Below, one piece after another: positions 8,838 through 17,134 of a DNA stretch of 32,621 bases (positions within the stretch are counted from its first letter, which is position 1; each line of letters starts with the position of its first letter). Source of the stretch: a bacterium (GTDB lineage Bacteria > Cyanobacteriota > Vampirovibrionia > Gastranaerophilales > Gastranaerophilaceae); contig JAGBOW010000124.1 in the NCBI GenBank assembly GCA_017633675.1, positions 1 through 32,621 on the forward strand, read 5' to 3'. A model generated the notes under the pieces. It did no database searches. It was not told where the DNA came from and saw only the letters and a list, made by a program, of their open reading frames with translations. The translations under genes and the position numbers were made by a program.

Positions 8838-8907
8838 AGAAGAATAGAGGAATAGTCTTTTACTGATAATAACTATTCCTCTATTTCATCTAATCTTCTA
8901 TTCTTCT
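8838..8907. repeat. Intergenic hairpin repeat, GAGGAATAG family (possible bidirectional terminator)
   Basis: TAGAGGAATAGT at 8845-8856 pairs perfectly with ACTATTCCTCTA at 8872-8883. AGAAGAATAG at 8838-8847 can instead pair with CTATTCTTCT at 8898-8907. The element sits between two convergent genes (hemW and the 138-residue protein) and could terminate both transcripts, although no long T-tract follows. It shares its ACTATTCCTCTA word with the element at 19252-19378. Confidence 0.65.
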
Positions 8908-8912
8908 AAAAT

Positions 8913-9329
8913 TTATTTAGCATCAGTTGCATCCGGTTTTACTTTAGTATCTTTTACTTCTTTACCGAATAATTTCATAATTGATTTGTAGCAGCTTTCA
9001 GCCCATTCACCGACTTTTACACCGGCATTTTTAATACGAGCTCCGATCTTTTTAAGGAAACCATCAGCAGGAATATCTACACGTTCCAAATGACCGTTAT
9101 GAACCGCATAGCCTAAACCTATAAATGCGGCAAGAGCAGCTACTGCAACTCCTATTGCTACTTTCAAACCTGTATTTGATTTTTTCTTTTCTTCTCCTGC
9201 TTTTTCAAAAGAATCAACAGGAATTTCCTGTTGTTGCGGAACTGTTGTAAATTGCCCCGGTGAATTGATTAAGTCTTGGGCATTTATAGTTTCACCTTTA
9301 AATGATATACCTGAAACAGCACTTATCAT
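8913..9329 (-). CDS. Small single-pass membrane protein with N-terminal ISFKG motif
   Basis: This 138-residue protein of unknown function starts MISAVSGISFKG. It then has a polar stretch, a basic KKKSNTG segment and one hydrophobic helix (about residues 55-76, VAIGVAVAALAAFIGLGYAV). The C-terminal half after the helix is amphipathic and lysine-rich. The positive charge before the helix suggests the N-terminus is cytoplasmic. A textbook AGGAGG Shine-Dalgarno lies 7 nt before the ATG, which suggests strong expression. The ISFKG motif recurs in variant form in other unknown proteins in this window. It diverges from the large operon starting at 9486. Confidence 0.75.
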   Translation of the reverse strand: MISAVSGISFKGETINAQDLINSPGQFTTVPQQQEIPVDSFEKAGEEKKKSNTGLKVAIGVAVAALAAFIGLGYAVHNGHLERVDIPADGFLKKIGARIKNAGVKVGEWAESCYKSIMKLFGKEVKDTKVKPDATDAK

Positions 9330-9485
9330 GGATAAACCTCCTTATATTACACTAAATATAGAAAAACCATACATTTTAAATTTTGACCAAAAATCATAAA
9401 ATTTTCAATAATTGTTACAAAAGTTTACAAAAATTTTGGAATATTTTTTTTATATTTGTAATCTGTATTATCAGAAGGGGGAAAT

Positions 9486-12400
9486 ATGGGACAAGAAACT
9501 TTAATTTTTATTGATGACACTGATAAAGCTGATGCGAGCATCATGGCAAAATCTTTTACGTATGGTGAATTAGGTAACAGGGTTTATTTTAATACCATAG
9601 GGGCTAATCTTGTTGCAAGATATCTTGCATCTGAAGGTATTAATACGGAAGGAATTTCAGGTCTGCATTCAATAAAGAAAGTTCTTGAAGATATTGATGT
9701 TTCCGATATTATTCTTGACAATATCCGTATAGACGTAAGAGTAATATTTGATGAAAACATTATTTTTGTTCCAAAAACTCATTTTGATTATGATATAGTT
9801 CCTGATGTATATGTTGTTGTAAAACCTTCGGAAGATTTATCCAATATTGAAATTCTGGGATTTTTTGAACCTTCTTTAATTGATAAAAATAATACAAACG
9901 GGGAATATTATTTTGTTGATAAAAAATATTTAAACAGTCCTAAGAAACTTGCAGAATATATAAAAACTCATGAAAGAAACGAACAGCCTGATGTATCCGA
10001 AAATGAACTGGAAGTATTTGAACAAATAATTATGAGTTTTTCGGATAATGATATTTCCGATAATGAAAAAAAATATCTTATAAAACAGTTATCAAAAAGT
10101 TCTTTACTCAGAAACAAATATGTGGAATTTGAAACATTTGAAACTCTTTCATATAAAGCTATGACAGATCCAATGATTGATATTCCTCAATTGCCGACTG
10201 ATACGGTTTCGTATGATGAATTTGAAAAGTTTGATTCAAAACCAGTTTTGCAAATTGAAGAATCTGATGAAATTGATTTTGATAATCTTGAAAATCCTGA
10301 ACAAACATCTGCGGAACAGGAAGGTGTAGACCGAACAGTTGCAGAGCCTTTGGACGTTGAACCTGCTGTGGTTGACGAAGCGGTTGCAGAGCCGGTAGAT
10401 GTTGAACCTGTAATGGTTGATGAGGTGGTTGCAGAGCCGGTTGATTTTGAAGTTACATCTGTTGATGAACCGGTTGTTGAACCTTTAGATGTTGAGTCTG
10501 TTTCTGTTCCAATAAAAGAGCAGAATAATGAAGATATTAAAACAGTTTTGGAAAACATAGATGTTATTGATGAAAATGTACTTGGAAATATGGCTGAAAT
10601 GTCAACTTTAACGGGTACGTCCGAAGGTTTTGATGCAATTGATAATGTAACTGATACAATGGAAGATATACTTTTTGATAAAGAAACGGTACAGGCAATT
10701 GAAAGTATAGATACGGTAAATTCAGATAATGCAAATCTTAATGAGATTGTTTCTGAAGAGAATGCTCTTTCGTTTGATGATATTGTAGTTCCTGAAACAG
10801 AAATTCAGGACAATCCTGTTATGGAAGATAATTCGGATAAAGAAAATACTTTGTCATTTGACGATATTGAAGCACCTGAAATAGAAAATCCCGAAGATTC
10901 CGTTATAGAAGACGGGTTAAACATAAAAAATACTTTGTCATTTGACGATATTGAAGCACCTGAAATAGAAAATCCCGAAGATTCCGTTATAGAAGACGGG
11001 TTAAACATAAAAAATAACTTGTCATTTGACGATATTGAAGCACCTGAAATAGAAAATCCTGAAGATTCCGTTATAGAAGACGGGTTAAACATAAAAAATA
11101 ACTTATCATTTGACGATATTGAAGCACCTGAAATGGAAAATCCCGAAGATTCCGTTATAGAAGACGGGTTAAACATAAAAAATAATTTGTCATTTGACGA
11201 TATTGAAGCACCTGAGATAGAAAATCCTGAAGATTCCGTTATAGAAGACGGGTTAAACATAAAAAATAATTTGTCATTTGATGATATAGAAGTACCTGAT
11301 ACGGAAAATTCGGAAGAACCTCTGATTATTAATAACACTTTATCTGCAGATGATTCCGACATTACATATAAAGAAGGTAATACTTTTTCTCATGATTTTA
11401 ACAATGGTGAAAATAATAACTTTGAGCCTATAGAAACTCCTCAAAAAGAAAATGAAAGTTTTGGCAAAAATTTATTGGAAAATTTAAATGAAGAGAGTAT
11501 GAATGACGTCATCATTGAAGGAGTTAATGAAGTAAAGAACGAAGAATTACGTGCTTCATCAGATTATTTACTTGCTCAGATAGATGAAGTTTTGGGTTAT
11601 TCAAATCAGGCGGATAACGATCAACCGCTCAATGAAGGTGAAGAAGATGTTGACAGGCTTGATGTTTTGTATGATGAGCAGGCAAAAATAAATTCCGAAA
11701 ATGAACTTGATGAAATATCCGATTTTAATGAAAACAACATTAATACAGATGATATTTCGGACGAAACGGATATTCAACCGTCTGAAAGATTACCTGAAGA
11801 ACCGCCTGCAAAGAAAACGGCAGATAAAAAGACAATGATTGCTGCAGCCGTACTGTTTACGGTTTTAGCAAGTCTGTCCGCCATTGTATATTTGAAACCA
11901 AAAGATAATACAAAACAAAGTGTGGAGAATTTGCTCAGCAACGATTTATTAAAACAAGAAACCGAAGCACCTGCAGATACAAATACGGAAACAAATTCGG
12001 ATATAAATAATAATAACGATACGGACAATATTTTGGAAACAATTGCTCCTCAGGAAATTAAAACGGAACAAACACAACAGGTAGACAAGTCAACTCTTCA
12101 GGAGATGAAGAATAATAATATTAAAAAACCTGCTTTATCAGGTGCCGGCATGACAGTAAGCAAGATTGCTTGGGATGCGCCAAGTTCTGTTTCTTCAAAT
12201 CCTCAGATGCAGGCATTTTTGAAATCTGCCGGAAAGAGTATAAAACTTTCTCTTTCAACTGATTTGCTCTTGGCATCCGAGTATGCATATACAAATTTAG
12301 TTAAGGTAAGTGTTAATATAGCTCCGTCGGGAAATATTGAACAGGTTAAAATTCTTTCCTCAAGCGGTTCTACGGAAATTGATAACATAGTGTTACAATC

Positions 12401-12488
12401 TGTTAATGACACTCTAAAGGTTGTAAAACCTTCGTCTAATGCCACTTTGGGACAATCTCAACAATTAACTCTTATCATATATTTTTAA
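9486..12488 (+). CDS. Giant acidic single-pass membrane protein: DUF1822-like N-terminus, tandem repeats, TonB-like C-terminus
   Basis: The 1000-residue product has four parts. Residues 1-180 resemble the cyanobacterial DUF1822 family: an NxxxxxLVxRYLxxxGI segment, IRIDVRVIFDENIIFVPK, then DVYVVVKP and IEILGFF. Residues 281-340 are four 15-residue repeats (VDExVAEPVDVEPxx). Residues 428-623 are seven 28-residue repeats around LSFDDIEAPEIENPEDSVIEDG. After a basic KKTADKKT stretch, residues 784-803 form one membrane helix. The last 95 residues resemble a TonB C-terminal domain (VKVSVNIAPSGNIEQVKILSSSG...IDNIV). By the positive-inside rule the acidic repeats are cytoplasmic and the TonB-like end is periplasmic. 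This layout recalls FecR-type anti-sigma regulators, and a sigma-like gene follows directly. A strong AAGGGGG Shine-Dalgarno precedes the ATG. Confidence 0.85.
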   Translation: MGQETLIFIDDTDKADASIMAKSFTYGELGNRVYFNTIGANLVARYLASEGINTEGISGLHSIKKVLEDIDVSDIILDNIRIDVRVIFDENIIFVPKTHFDYDIVPDVYVVVKPSEDLSNIEILGFFEPSLIDKNNTNGEYYFVDKKYLNSPKKLAEYIKTHERNEQPDVSENELEVFEQIIMSFSDNDISDNEKKYLIKQLSKSSLLRNKYVEFETFETLSYKAMTDPMIDIPQLPTDTVSYDEFEKFDSKPVLQIEESDEIDFDNLENPEQTSAEQEGVDRTVAEPLDVEPAVVDEAVAEPVDVEPVMVDEVVAEPVDFEVTSVDEPVVEPLDVESVSVPIKEQNNEDIKTVLENIDVIDENVLGNMAEMSTLTGTSEGFDAIDNVTDTMEDILFDKETVQAIESIDTVNSDNANLNEIVSEENALSFDDIVVPETEIQDNPVMEDNSDKENTLSFDDIEAPEIENPEDSVIEDGLNIKNTLSFDDIEAPEIENPEDSVIEDGLNIKNNLSFDDIEAPEIENPEDSVIEDGLNIKNNLSFDDIEAPEMENPEDSVIEDGLNIKNNLSFDDIEAPEIENPEDSVIEDGLNIKNNLSFDDIEVPDTENSEEPLIINNTLSADDSDITYKEGNTFSHDFNNGENNNFEPIETPQKENESFGKNLLENLNEESMNDVIIEGVNEVKNEELRASSDYLLAQIDEVLGYSNQADNDQPLNEGEEDVDRLDVLYDEQAKINSENELDEISDFNENNINTDDISDETDIQPSERLPEEPPAKKTADKKTMIAAAVLFTVLASLSAIVYLKPKDNTKQSVENLLSNDLLKQETEAPADTNTETNSDINNNNDTDNILETIAPQEIKTEQTQQVDKSTLQEMKNNNIKKPALSGAGMTVSKIAWDAPSSVSSNPQMQAFLKSAGKSIKLSLSTDLLLASEYAYTNLVKVSVNIAPSGNIEQVKILSSSGSTEIDNIVLQSVNDTLKVVKPSSNATLGQSQQLTLIIYF
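10326..10505 (+). repeat. Four 45-bp tandem repeats within the 1000-residue protein gene
   Basis: Four units of 45 bp encode 15-residue repeats of the form VDExVAEPVDVEPxx. They have diverged at both DNA and protein level, so they are older than the 84-bp array downstream. Confidence 0.7.
10767..11354 (+). repeat. Seven 84-bp tandem repeats within the 1000-residue protein gene
   Basis: Copies begin at 10767, 10851, 10935, 11019, 11103, 11187 and 11271, with an exact 84-bp period (28 codons). The middle five are nearly identical and the first and last are degenerate. This is the pattern expected from recent slippage or unequal crossover. The reading frame is kept throughout, so copy number can change without breaking the gene. 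Confidence 0.9.
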
Positions 12489-12500
12489 TTATGTTATAAT
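12472..12500 (+). promoter_or_regulatory. Promoter inside the operon, for the sigma-like gene
   Basis: TTATCA at 12472-12477 and a perfect TATAAT at 12495-12500 are 17 nt apart. The -35 overlaps the last codons of the 1000-residue protein. The predicted start is near 12507, about 18 nt before the GTG at 12525. This would let the sigma-like gene and its downstream partners be expressed independently of the large upstream gene. Confidence 0.65.
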
Positions 12501-12524
12501 ACTGCAGACAGGGAATTAATTGCT

Positions 12525-13088
12525 GTGGAATTAGCTCAAGATAAAATAGATTTAATATCAAAAATAATAAGAAATGACAGAAAGTTTCCGAATAATGAAG
12601 ATTTGTATGATGATTTTCTGAATGAAACTTGCAGGCGTTCTCTTTTGATTGTTAAAACAGTTACTTCTGATGCAACTTTGGAAGCATATTTAAAGAAGAT
12701 TGCAACAACTTCGATTTTAAATGTCTTAAAAAATGAAGGCAGATTAAGGAGAAGTCAGGGAAGTTTTCAGCCGATAAAAACGGTTCCTGTTGCCGAAGAA
12801 GAACCTGCTGTTGATTATTCAAAAATCAGGGTGAGTTACATGCCGGTTGATATAAGGGATAATCCGGAAGATCTTGCGGTTAGGAAGGATTTACTTCAAA
12901 AAATTGCGGATACGGTATATGATATAGAAAGACGTGTACCTGCAAAGAATTATTTGAAATTGTATAAACTTCGTTACGAAGACGGTATGACACAACGAGA
13001 AATTGCTCATGAACTTAATTTATCTCAATCTGAAGTTTCAAAAAGATTATTTAAGTTGATGGATGAAGTAAAACAGGCATTAGTATAA
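12525..13088 (+). CDS. Sigma-70-like (ECF-type) transcription factor
   Basis: This 187-residue protein starts at GTG. The C-terminal part carries a region-4-type helix-turn-helix, about residues 155-178 (MTQREIAHELNLSQSEVSKRL), preceded by YLKLYKLRYEDG, as in sigma factors that bind the -35 box. The N-terminal half (YDDFLNETC...LEAYLKKIATTSILNVLKNEG) resembles region 2 but lacks some of the usual core-binding and -10 recognition residues, so a diverged ECF-like factor is the best description. Residues 80-110 form a proline-rich linker. It lies 36 nt after the single-pass membrane protein and overlaps the next gene by one base (TAATG). The membrane protein is a candidate regulator of it. Confidence 0.75.
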   Translation: MELAQDKIDLISKIIRNDRKFPNNEDLYDDFLNETCRRSLLIVKTVTSDATLEAYLKKIATTSILNVLKNEGRLRRSQGSFQPIKTVPVAEEEPAVDYSKIRVSYMPVDIRDNPEDLAVRKDLLQKIADTVYDIERRVPAKNYLKLYKLRYEDGMTQREIAHELNLSQSEVSKRLFKLMDEVKQALV

Positions 13089-16048
13089 TGATTTGTCCTA
13101 TATGTAAAAAAACAATTCCTGACAATGCGCTCAAATGCCCTTATTGTAAGGCACGAACCGGTTTGGTTTGTAAAAAATGCAATACGGTAAATTCTATTTT
13201 TGATTACAAGTGTAAAAAATGCGGAAATGAAATTTTGAAATCCTGTCCGAATTGCAACAGTATAAATTTCCCGAATGCAAAAAAATGCCGCAAATGTGGC
13301 CATGTATTTGAAAACCAACAAGATGAACAACTTCAGCTTGAATATGTTGCAAATTTTGTTTCACAACAAAATGCAAAAGAAATTCTTGTAAAAGGTGTAC
13401 TTTCTCGTGATAAGAAGATTATGTCTTTAAGCGGTGAAAAAGGCAGCGGTAAAAGTCTTGTTCTGAAATCTGTTACTAAAGAACTTAAAAATTATACGCC
13501 AATTTACGGTAAATGTACTCCGATAACCCAACTTACACCGGGCGGGGTTGTTCAGGATATTTTGTTGAATGTATTTAATTTACCGAATTTTTGTCTTGAT
13601 AATAACGAATTTAAAAAAAATGTGTCACAACTGTTTAAAAACGAATTTCCGGAATTGAATAATAATGAAATTCTTGACCTTATTAATTTTTTATATCCCG
13701 CAAAGGAAGGAACTTTTGAAGGTATAGTTAAAAGTAAAAACAATACGTTTTCAATATTGAATAAAATTTTTGATATAATGACATTACCCGGAAAATTCAT
13801 TTTTATTATAGATAATTTTGATTTTATAGACGGATTTTCTTATGAATTTTTTAGTCATTATATAAAAAAAGAAAATGTTTGGAAAAATTTGAAACTTATT
13901 CTTTTATACAGTGAAGCAAAACCCGCAAAAGGCTATTTTTATTTTCCGACAAACAAGGACGACAGTATATATCTTGATGTAACAATTGCCCCTTTGGAAT
14001 ATAAACAAACAGGTATTCTTGTTAATCAGAAGATGAAAAAAATAAAAGATTTTCCGTCACTTTCATCTGCCGAATTGCAGGAAATATATCAAATCAGTAA
14101 CGGAAACCCTTCATATATTAATCATGCTTTATGTTTAAAATATGATTGTGAGCTTTGCGGGCAGGAATTTGAACTCAGCACCGGTTTCAGAGGACTTCTT
14201 GAACACAGACTTGCGCTTTTGTCCCATCTGAATCCGACAGCATATAATGTTTTAATAAGTTCGGCAATAATAGGCGACAAAATAAATGTCAATCTGGTGA
14301 AAGAAATTTTTAACATTGATAATAAAAACTTTAAGAAAATATTGGTCTATTTGAGAAAAATGGATTATATAAGCCCTCTGAACGATATATATTGCGAATT
14401 TACATCTCAGCTGCTGTGGGAAACCATTATAAAAACCTCAAAAACTGATGCAAATTATGAAAAATTCAATAAGAAAATATTTAAATATCTGACTGATTTT
14501 ACTCTCAATTCTCATGCTATTTTCGGAATTATTGCACAAAATCTTAAACAACCGGAAGCTGCACTCAATATTTGGACAAAAAATACAAGACTTGCTTCGT
14601 ATATAGGAGATTTAAACCTTTATGCAATTTCACAAAAACAATCTCTTGCACTCATAAACGAATTTGATGAAGCAGAAACTCTGAAAATAAGGTATAATAT
14701 TTCTGAGAGATTGGGAAAACTTCTTGCAAATTCAAATCCGACAGAGGCTATGGAGTATCTTCCCGATGCAATTTCAAACGCACAGGCAATCGGTGACAGT
14801 CCGAAGGAAATTGAACTTTTGGCATATCTTTCATCTTGTTGCAGAAGAACAGGTAATTATTTCGGTGATGTTGAATGTGTAGATTCGGTATTGGAAAAAG
14901 TAAAACCGGAAAATGTACTTGATATTGCTTTATTAAAGACAACAAAATTAAGTTCTCTTTTGAATATCGGTAATTGCGGACAAATTATCAATATGATTGA
15001 TAATGAGATAATGCCTGTTTTTGACAAATTTTTCAAGAAAAAACAAAATCTCAAAAGTCCTAAAATGTCGATTGTTTATGAATCATGGTTAAAATCGTAT
15101 CTGGTTCTTGCAAATGCTCTTGTACTGCAGGGAAATGACAGATCCTTTGAAATTCTTACAATTCTCTTTGATATTATAGAACGAAATAAAATTCAGGACG
15201 AATTATTTATTTGTAAATGCAGGCTTACTCTTGCTTTTGCAAATACAATGAAAGGTAATTTCCGTGCATCTGAGCAAATTCTGGAAGAAGTCCTTAAATC
15301 TTACAGAGAAAACATTATGGACAACGAAACAATTATTCGCTGGAATTTTATAAACATTATAAATAATTTCTTCAGAAAACGTTATTATAATATGCAGGAA
15401 GATTTGTTCCAGATAGTTACTTTTGCAAACAATAACGGTGATAATTTTACAAAGAATATTCTCAAAACACTTTTGGGTAAAATGTTCAGGGATAATGATA
15501 ACTCAAAGCAGGCTATGGATATCTTTAATGATCAGATAGCATATTTTGCAAAGGAAAAGATGGCACTGGGTGCTCTTTTGACATGGTTTTTGATAGCAGA
15601 TACAACTCTTGATACGGAAGGTCCTGACAATGCTTTGGAAATTGCGGAACAGGCCCTTGCAGTTGCTCAAAATCCGAAGATTGACAACTATTTCTTTACT
15701 ATATTATTAAAGATGGTTATGGTTAAGTGTTATATTACGCTTTCTGATTTTGAAAGTGCAAAAATTCATATTGAAAGTGCAATTTTAATGGCACGAAAAT
15801 TCAACATGAAAGATATTTTGTCAAGATTATATATACTTTACGGAAAATATTTTCAGGAAATCGGGCTTACAAAATCTTCCAAACAAACAGAATATTTGAA
15901 AAGTGCAAAAAAATTATACAGAGAAGCAAAATCTCTGATTGAAGGAACTCAGAATAAAAATGTTTATCAGGATTTGAAAAAAGCAAAAAGTGTCTTAAAA
16001 TCTTTTTGCCAACTTCATAATCTTGATATAGGAGAAAATTATGACTGA
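13088..16048 (+). CDS. Zinc-ribbon / P-loop ATPase / TPR signalling protein (STAND-like)
   Basis: The 986-residue protein begins with three CxxC-type zinc ribbons in residues 1-75 (CPICKK...CPYC, CKKCN...CKKC, CPNCN...CRKC). An AAA_16/STAND-type ATPase follows, with Walker A GEKGSGKS at 116-123 and Walker B FIFIIDNFDFID at 237-248. From about residue 450 to the end it consists of helical repeats of TPR type (for example ALEIAEQALAVAQ, AKIHIESAILMARKF). The order zinc ribbon, ATPase, TPR is familiar from large bacterial adenylate cyclase or kinase regulators, but no cyclase or kinase domain is present. Such STAND proteins act as nucleotide-dependent switches that sense ligands through their repeats. 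It is translationally coupled to the sigma-like gene upstream and overlaps the next gene by 8 bp. Confidence 0.8.
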   Translation: MICPICKKTIPDNALKCPYCKARTGLVCKKCNTVNSIFDYKCKKCGNEILKSCPNCNSINFPNAKKCRKCGHVFENQQDEQLQLEYVANFVSQQNAKEILVKGVLSRDKKIMSLSGEKGSGKSLVLKSVTKELKNYTPIYGKCTPITQLTPGGVVQDILLNVFNLPNFCLDNNEFKKNVSQLFKNEFPELNNNEILDLINFLYPAKEGTFEGIVKSKNNTFSILNKIFDIMTLPGKFIFIIDNFDFIDGFSYEFFSHYIKKENVWKNLKLILLYSEAKPAKGYFYFPTNKDDSIYLDVTIAPLEYKQTGILVNQKMKKIKDFPSLSSAELQEIYQISNGNPSYINHALCLKYDCELCGQEFELSTGFRGLLEHRLALLSHLNPTAYNVLISSAIIGDKINVNLVKEIFNIDNKNFKKILVYLRKMDYISPLNDIYCEFTSQLLWETIIKTSKTDANYEKFNKKIFKYLTDFTLNSHAIFGIIAQNLKQPEAALNIWTKNTRLASYIGDLNLYAISQKQSLALINEFDEAETLKIRYNISERLGKLLANSNPTEAMEYLPDAISNAQAIGDSPKEIELLAYLSSCCRRTGNYFGDVECVDSVLEKVKPENVLDIALLKTTKLSSLLNIGNCGQIINMIDNEIMPVFDKFFKKKQNLKSPKMSIVYESWLKSYLVLANALVLQGNDRSFEILTILFDIIERNKIQDELFICKCRLTLAFANTMKGNFRASEQILEEVLKSYRENIMDNETIIRWNFINIINNFFRKRYYNMQEDLFQIVTFANNNGDNFTKNILKTLLGKMFRDNDNSKQAMDIFNDQIAYFAKEKMALGALLTWFLIADTTLDTEGPDNALEIAEQALAVAQNPKIDNYFFTILLKMVMVKCYITLSDFESAKIHIESAILMARKFNMKDILSRLYILYGKYFQEIGLTKSSKQTEYLKSAKKLYREAKSLIEGTQNKNVYQDLKKAKSVLKSFCQLHNLDIGENYD

Positions 16049-16589
16049 TACGCTGGAAACAATTAGTTGTCCTGCTTGCGGAAAAGTAATGCAAAAATAT
16101 TTTATACAAAGCGGTTGTGCAATTGATATATGCACGGACGGTTGCGGCGGAATGTTTTTTAATAATCAGGAAATTCAGGAACTGAATGATTCTCAAAGCG
16201 ATATTGAAGAAATAAAAAAACTTCTGGAATATAAAAGTTTTATTTCCGTTGATGAAAATAAAGTGCGTGTTTGTCCCGAATGCGGTACAAAAATGGCAAA
16301 AACAAGAGCAATGGGGGTTCAAATTGATACCTGTTATAAATGCAACGGGATTTTTCTTGACAAAGGCGAATTCGAAAAAGTTCGTTCAAATTTTAAGAAA
16401 CGAAAAAAAGTACAGCCGATTGATTTGAACAATGATAACGGTATAAATTTGCGGGAATTTTATAAAGATGCGGAAGATGAAAAATTTCTTGATGAATACG
16501 GTTATGACAGGATACGCAAGATAGCTTTCGGACGCAGAAAGAGATATAGTTTTTTTGATTTAATTATAGATATTTTGAGTGGTATGTAA
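16041..16589 (+). CDS. Double zf-TFIIB-type zinc protein
   Basis: The 182-residue protein contains two zinc motifs of the zf-TFIIB type. The first is CPACGKVM...GCAIDICTDGCGGMFF (about residues 10-45); the second is CPECGTKM...IDTCYKCNGIFLDKGEFEKV (about 78-115). Each has the CPxCG knuckle, a second cysteine pair and the trailing GxFxxxxE pattern of the family. The C-terminal 65 residues are charged, with a basic IRKIAFGRRKRYS segment and a hydrophobic end. Its function is unknown; the family is thought to bind protein or nucleic acid. The ATG lies within the end of the STAND gene and has an AGGAG Shine-Dalgarno. It is homologous to the next gene. Confidence 0.8.
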   Translation: MTDTLETISCPACGKVMQKYFIQSGCAIDICTDGCGGMFFNNQEIQELNDSQSDIEEIKKLLEYKSFISVDENKVRVCPECGTKMAKTRAMGVQIDTCYKCNGIFLDKGEFEKVRSNFKKRKKVQPIDLNNDNGINLREFYKDAEDEKFLDEYGYDRIRKIAFGRRKRYSFFDLIIDILSGM

Positions 16590-16607
16590 AATATAAGGAG
16601 TTTTAAG

Positions 16608-17132
16608 ATGATTGATAACAGGGAAGAAATAGATTGTCCGGCATGCGGGAAAATTATGCAGAAAATTTTTATGAGTAAACAGGGATGTTGTCTTGATGTT
16701 TGTACCGAGGGTTGCGGAGGAATATTTTTTGATCCGAATGAACTTCAGTATTTTGATGAGGAAAGTGATAATATTGATGAATTGAAGAAGGTAATTGAGG
16801 GTAAAATATTTAATAAAGTTGATGAATCGGAAATAAGAGTTTGTCCTCTTTGCGGAAATAATATGGTAAAAAATTACACAAGTTCTAAAGAGCAAATTCA
16901 GATTGATGAATGCTACAACTGCGGTTCAAAATTCTTCGACAACGGAGAGCTTGAAAAAATGAGAAAAGAATACTCAAATGAAAAAAATCATATGCAGGAA
17001 TTTTTGAGCAAAAGTTATGATTCAATCGGCTCCAAAATTGCAGAACTTGAAATTAAGGAAAACCAAGAACGCATGAAAAATCGTTCTAAATTCTTAAAGT
17101 TGATGGATAAAATTTTTATAAGAAATAAGTAA
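16608..17132 (+). CDS. Double zf-TFIIB-type zinc protein, paralogue
   Basis: This 174-residue paralogue of the preceding gene has CPACGKIM...CLDVCTEGCGGIFFDPNEL and CPLCGNNM...IDECYNCGSKFFDNGELEKM. The C-terminal part differs: it is a long charged helix (residues about 125-174) without the basic RRKRYS segment. A good AAGGAG Shine-Dalgarno sits 8 nt before the ATG, 18 nt after the previous stop. It closes the operon starting at 9486. Its stop lies 2 nt from the stop of convergent mnmA, leaving no room for a terminator. Confidence 0.8.
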   Translation: MIDNREEIDCPACGKIMQKIFMSKQGCCLDVCTEGCGGIFFDPNELQYFDEESDNIDELKKVIEGKIFNKVDESEIRVCPLCGNNMVKNYTSSKEQIQIDECYNCGSKFFDNGELEKMRKEYSNEKNHMQEFLSKSYDSIGSKIAELEIKENQERMKNRSKFLKLMDKIFIRNK

Positions 17133-17134
17133 AA

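Noticed and set aside
9410-9435. Two-component-type direct repeat (TTACA units) upstream of the 1000-residue protein
   Set aside because: The 10-bp period does not match WalR or PhoB boxes (11 bp), and a similar stretch at 28262 lies at the end of glyS, where regulation is unlikely.
10767-11354. CRISPR array
   Set aside because: The repeats are contiguous 84-bp coding units with no spacers and no cas genes nearby.
10805-11362. Antisense open frame of 185 codons with repeats
   Set aside because: It is the complement of the 84-bp repeat array; the repeat keeps this frame open by chance. It lacks a Shine-Dalgarno sequence and any sensible protein pattern.
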